Source: an uncultured Lachnospiraceae bacterium (GTDB lineage: Bacteria; Bacillota; Clostridia; Lachnospirales; Lachnospiraceae). From it: DNA of 6,367 nt. A program made the translations under genes and the position numbers. Positions 5,491 to 6,367 of this stretch are shown here, piece by piece. Below the pieces are notes generated by a model that was given only the letters and a program-made list of their open reading frames with translations, was not told where the DNA came from and did no database searches. The DNA lies in NCBI GenBank assembly GCA_947174615.1, contig CAMWJQ010000247.1:1-6367 (forward strand), in the 5' to 3' direction. Each line of letters opens with the position of its first letter. Position 1 is the first letter of the stretch.

Positions 5491-6339
5491 CTATTTTTTG
5501 ATTTTCAACTGCACATCATACAATTCCGCCGGATTAAAAAACCGTAAAGGAATTGTGTGAGATCCCATTCCCCTGCCGAGCAGCATTACAGCGTTGCCTA
5601 TTTGAAAGACACCTCCGTCATACTTAGGAAAAATCTTATACGATGGCGCTATGACACCGCCCAGAAGCGGCAGGCGCATAATACCGCCGTGCACATGCCC
5701 TGAAAGCACCAGATCCGCCCCCCACTGTGCATATTCCTCAAAATAATCTGGGTTGTGTGCAATCAAAAGATTACATTTATCCTTCTCACATCTAGGCAGC
5801 GTCTCCTGTAGATAGCCTGATTTCATTTTCCGAACTTTGAAATGTGCAAAATAATTTAAATCCAAATCAAGCCCTGTTATTTTGAGATTGTAATCCGGAA
5901 GATACGCCGCCTCATTTCTTAATATTGACACATTCTTTCCTGACACTGCGCGGATCAATCTGTCATATTTATCGCCAAACTGATCTGGTTTCTGCCTCAT
6001 CTTGGACTCGTGATTGCCCAGCCCATAATAAATTCTGTAGTCCTGACCAAGTGCCCTGACCAGCTCAATTCCCGGCGTCATATCTTCTTTGACCTGCGAT
6101 GTGACTAGATCTCCTGCCAGCACAATAAAATCAGGATTGATTCTGTGAATGGCTTCTATCACCTTGTCATTTTTCGTTCCATACACATTATTGTGCAAAT
6201 CTGAAAGCAACACAAACCTGCACTCCTTCGACAATCCAGACAGTACAAATTCCTTCTGCACGGTCACAAAACGGTTTCCGTCTATAATGCCTACCGCCAG
6301 AAGTGCCGCAGCAAGCATACTAATGATAAGAAGTACCAT
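5491..6339 (-). CDS. Membrane-anchored calcineurin-like metallophosphoesterase
   Basis: The product is 282 aa. It belongs to the binuclear-metal phosphoesterases related to YkuE/YaeI; the substrate cannot be told from sequence. The family's metal-ligand motifs are all present: D-L-H (D47, H49), G-D (D77), G-N-H-E (108-111), a lone His in A-H-N-P-D (H195) and G-H-V-H-G-G (214-219). An N-terminal hydrophobic segment (about 1-19) is probably a signal anchor, which would put the enzyme on the outer face of the membrane. ATG 6339 has AGGAG 7 nt upstream, an ideal SD. However, GTG 6357 would add six residues containing R-R-K-R, which suits a membrane anchor better, and the frame stays open to the window edge, so the start is uncertain. 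A strong terminator follows, separating it from scpA. Confidence 0.92.
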   Translation of the reverse strand: MVLLIISMLAAALLAVGIIDGNRFVTVQKEFVLSGLSKECRFVLLSDLHNNVYGTKNDKVIEAIHRINPDFIVLAGDLVTSQVKEDMTPGIELVRALGQDYRIYYGLGNHESKMRQKPDQFGDKYDRLIRAVSGKNVSILRNEAAYLPDYNLKITGLDLDLNYFAHFKVRKMKSGYLQETLPRCEKDKCNLLIAHNPDYFEEYAQWGADLVLSGHVHGGIMRLPLLGGVIAPSYKIFPKYDGGVFQIGNAVMLLGRGMGSHTIPLRFFNPAELYDVQLKIKK

Positions 6340-6367
6340 TCTTTTTCTCCTATCCACGAACCTATAT

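Noticed and set aside
1..6367. CRISPR array, tRNA, rRNA or insertion sequence
   Set aside because: No regularly spaced repeats, cloverleaf-like segments or transposase coding were seen on either strand.

Overview
The window looks like a chromosomal segment of a Gram-positive, low-to-moderate GC member of the Clostridia, most likely Lachnospiraceae-like. The evidence is the ScpA/ScpB pair, the serine D,D-carboxypeptidase, the membrane-anchored GH25-type protein, purine-rich Shine-Dalgarno sites and sigma-A type promoters. The placement is inferred from family composition and protein style, not from a database match.

Layout. Six genes lie on the minus strand and one on the plus strand. Read in the minus direction from the right edge they are: a membrane-anchored calcineurin-like metallophosphoesterase (6339-5491); scpA (5423-4674); scpB (4646-4077); a stand-alone histidine phosphotransfer (Hpt) protein (4074-3706); a D-Ala-D-Ala carboxypeptidase (3606-2362); and a membrane-anchored GH25-like protein with a damaged active site (2191-887). 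At the left edge one plus-strand gene (106-906) encodes a protein with two AP2-like DNA-binding segments around a degenerate HNH-like core. It converges on the GH25 gene and the two coding regions overlap by 20 bp.

Transcription. scpA has a good promoter (TTGAAC, 17 bp, TAAAAT) just past the phosphoesterase stop. scpA, scpB and hpt are tightly packed and probably co-transcribed, perhaps continuing into the carboxypeptidase after a 99-bp gap with no convincing promoter. The GH25-like gene has an excellent promoter (TTGAAA, 17 bp, TATAAT) whose -35 box contains the carboxypeptidase stop codon. Its leader is about 139 nt long and carries a perfect 10-bp inverted repeat.

Most interesting points. 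(1) A 16-bp terminator hairpin with a T-tract between the phosphoesterase and scpA is superimposed on the scpA promoter and ribosome-binding site. The SD forms the end of the 3' arm, the T-tract is the SD-to-ATG spacer, and the predicted scpA transcription start falls in the loop. Read-through RNA would therefore terminate or hide the SD, while RNA from the scpA promoter would not. (2) The GH25-like protein appears to have lost two of the four conserved active-site acids of its family. (3) The AP2/HNH-like protein seems to keep the fold but not the catalytic residues of an HNH nuclease, which suggests a domesticated DNA-binding protein. No CRISPR array, tRNA, rRNA or insertion sequence is visible. 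The largest gap between coding regions is 170 bp (2192-2361).
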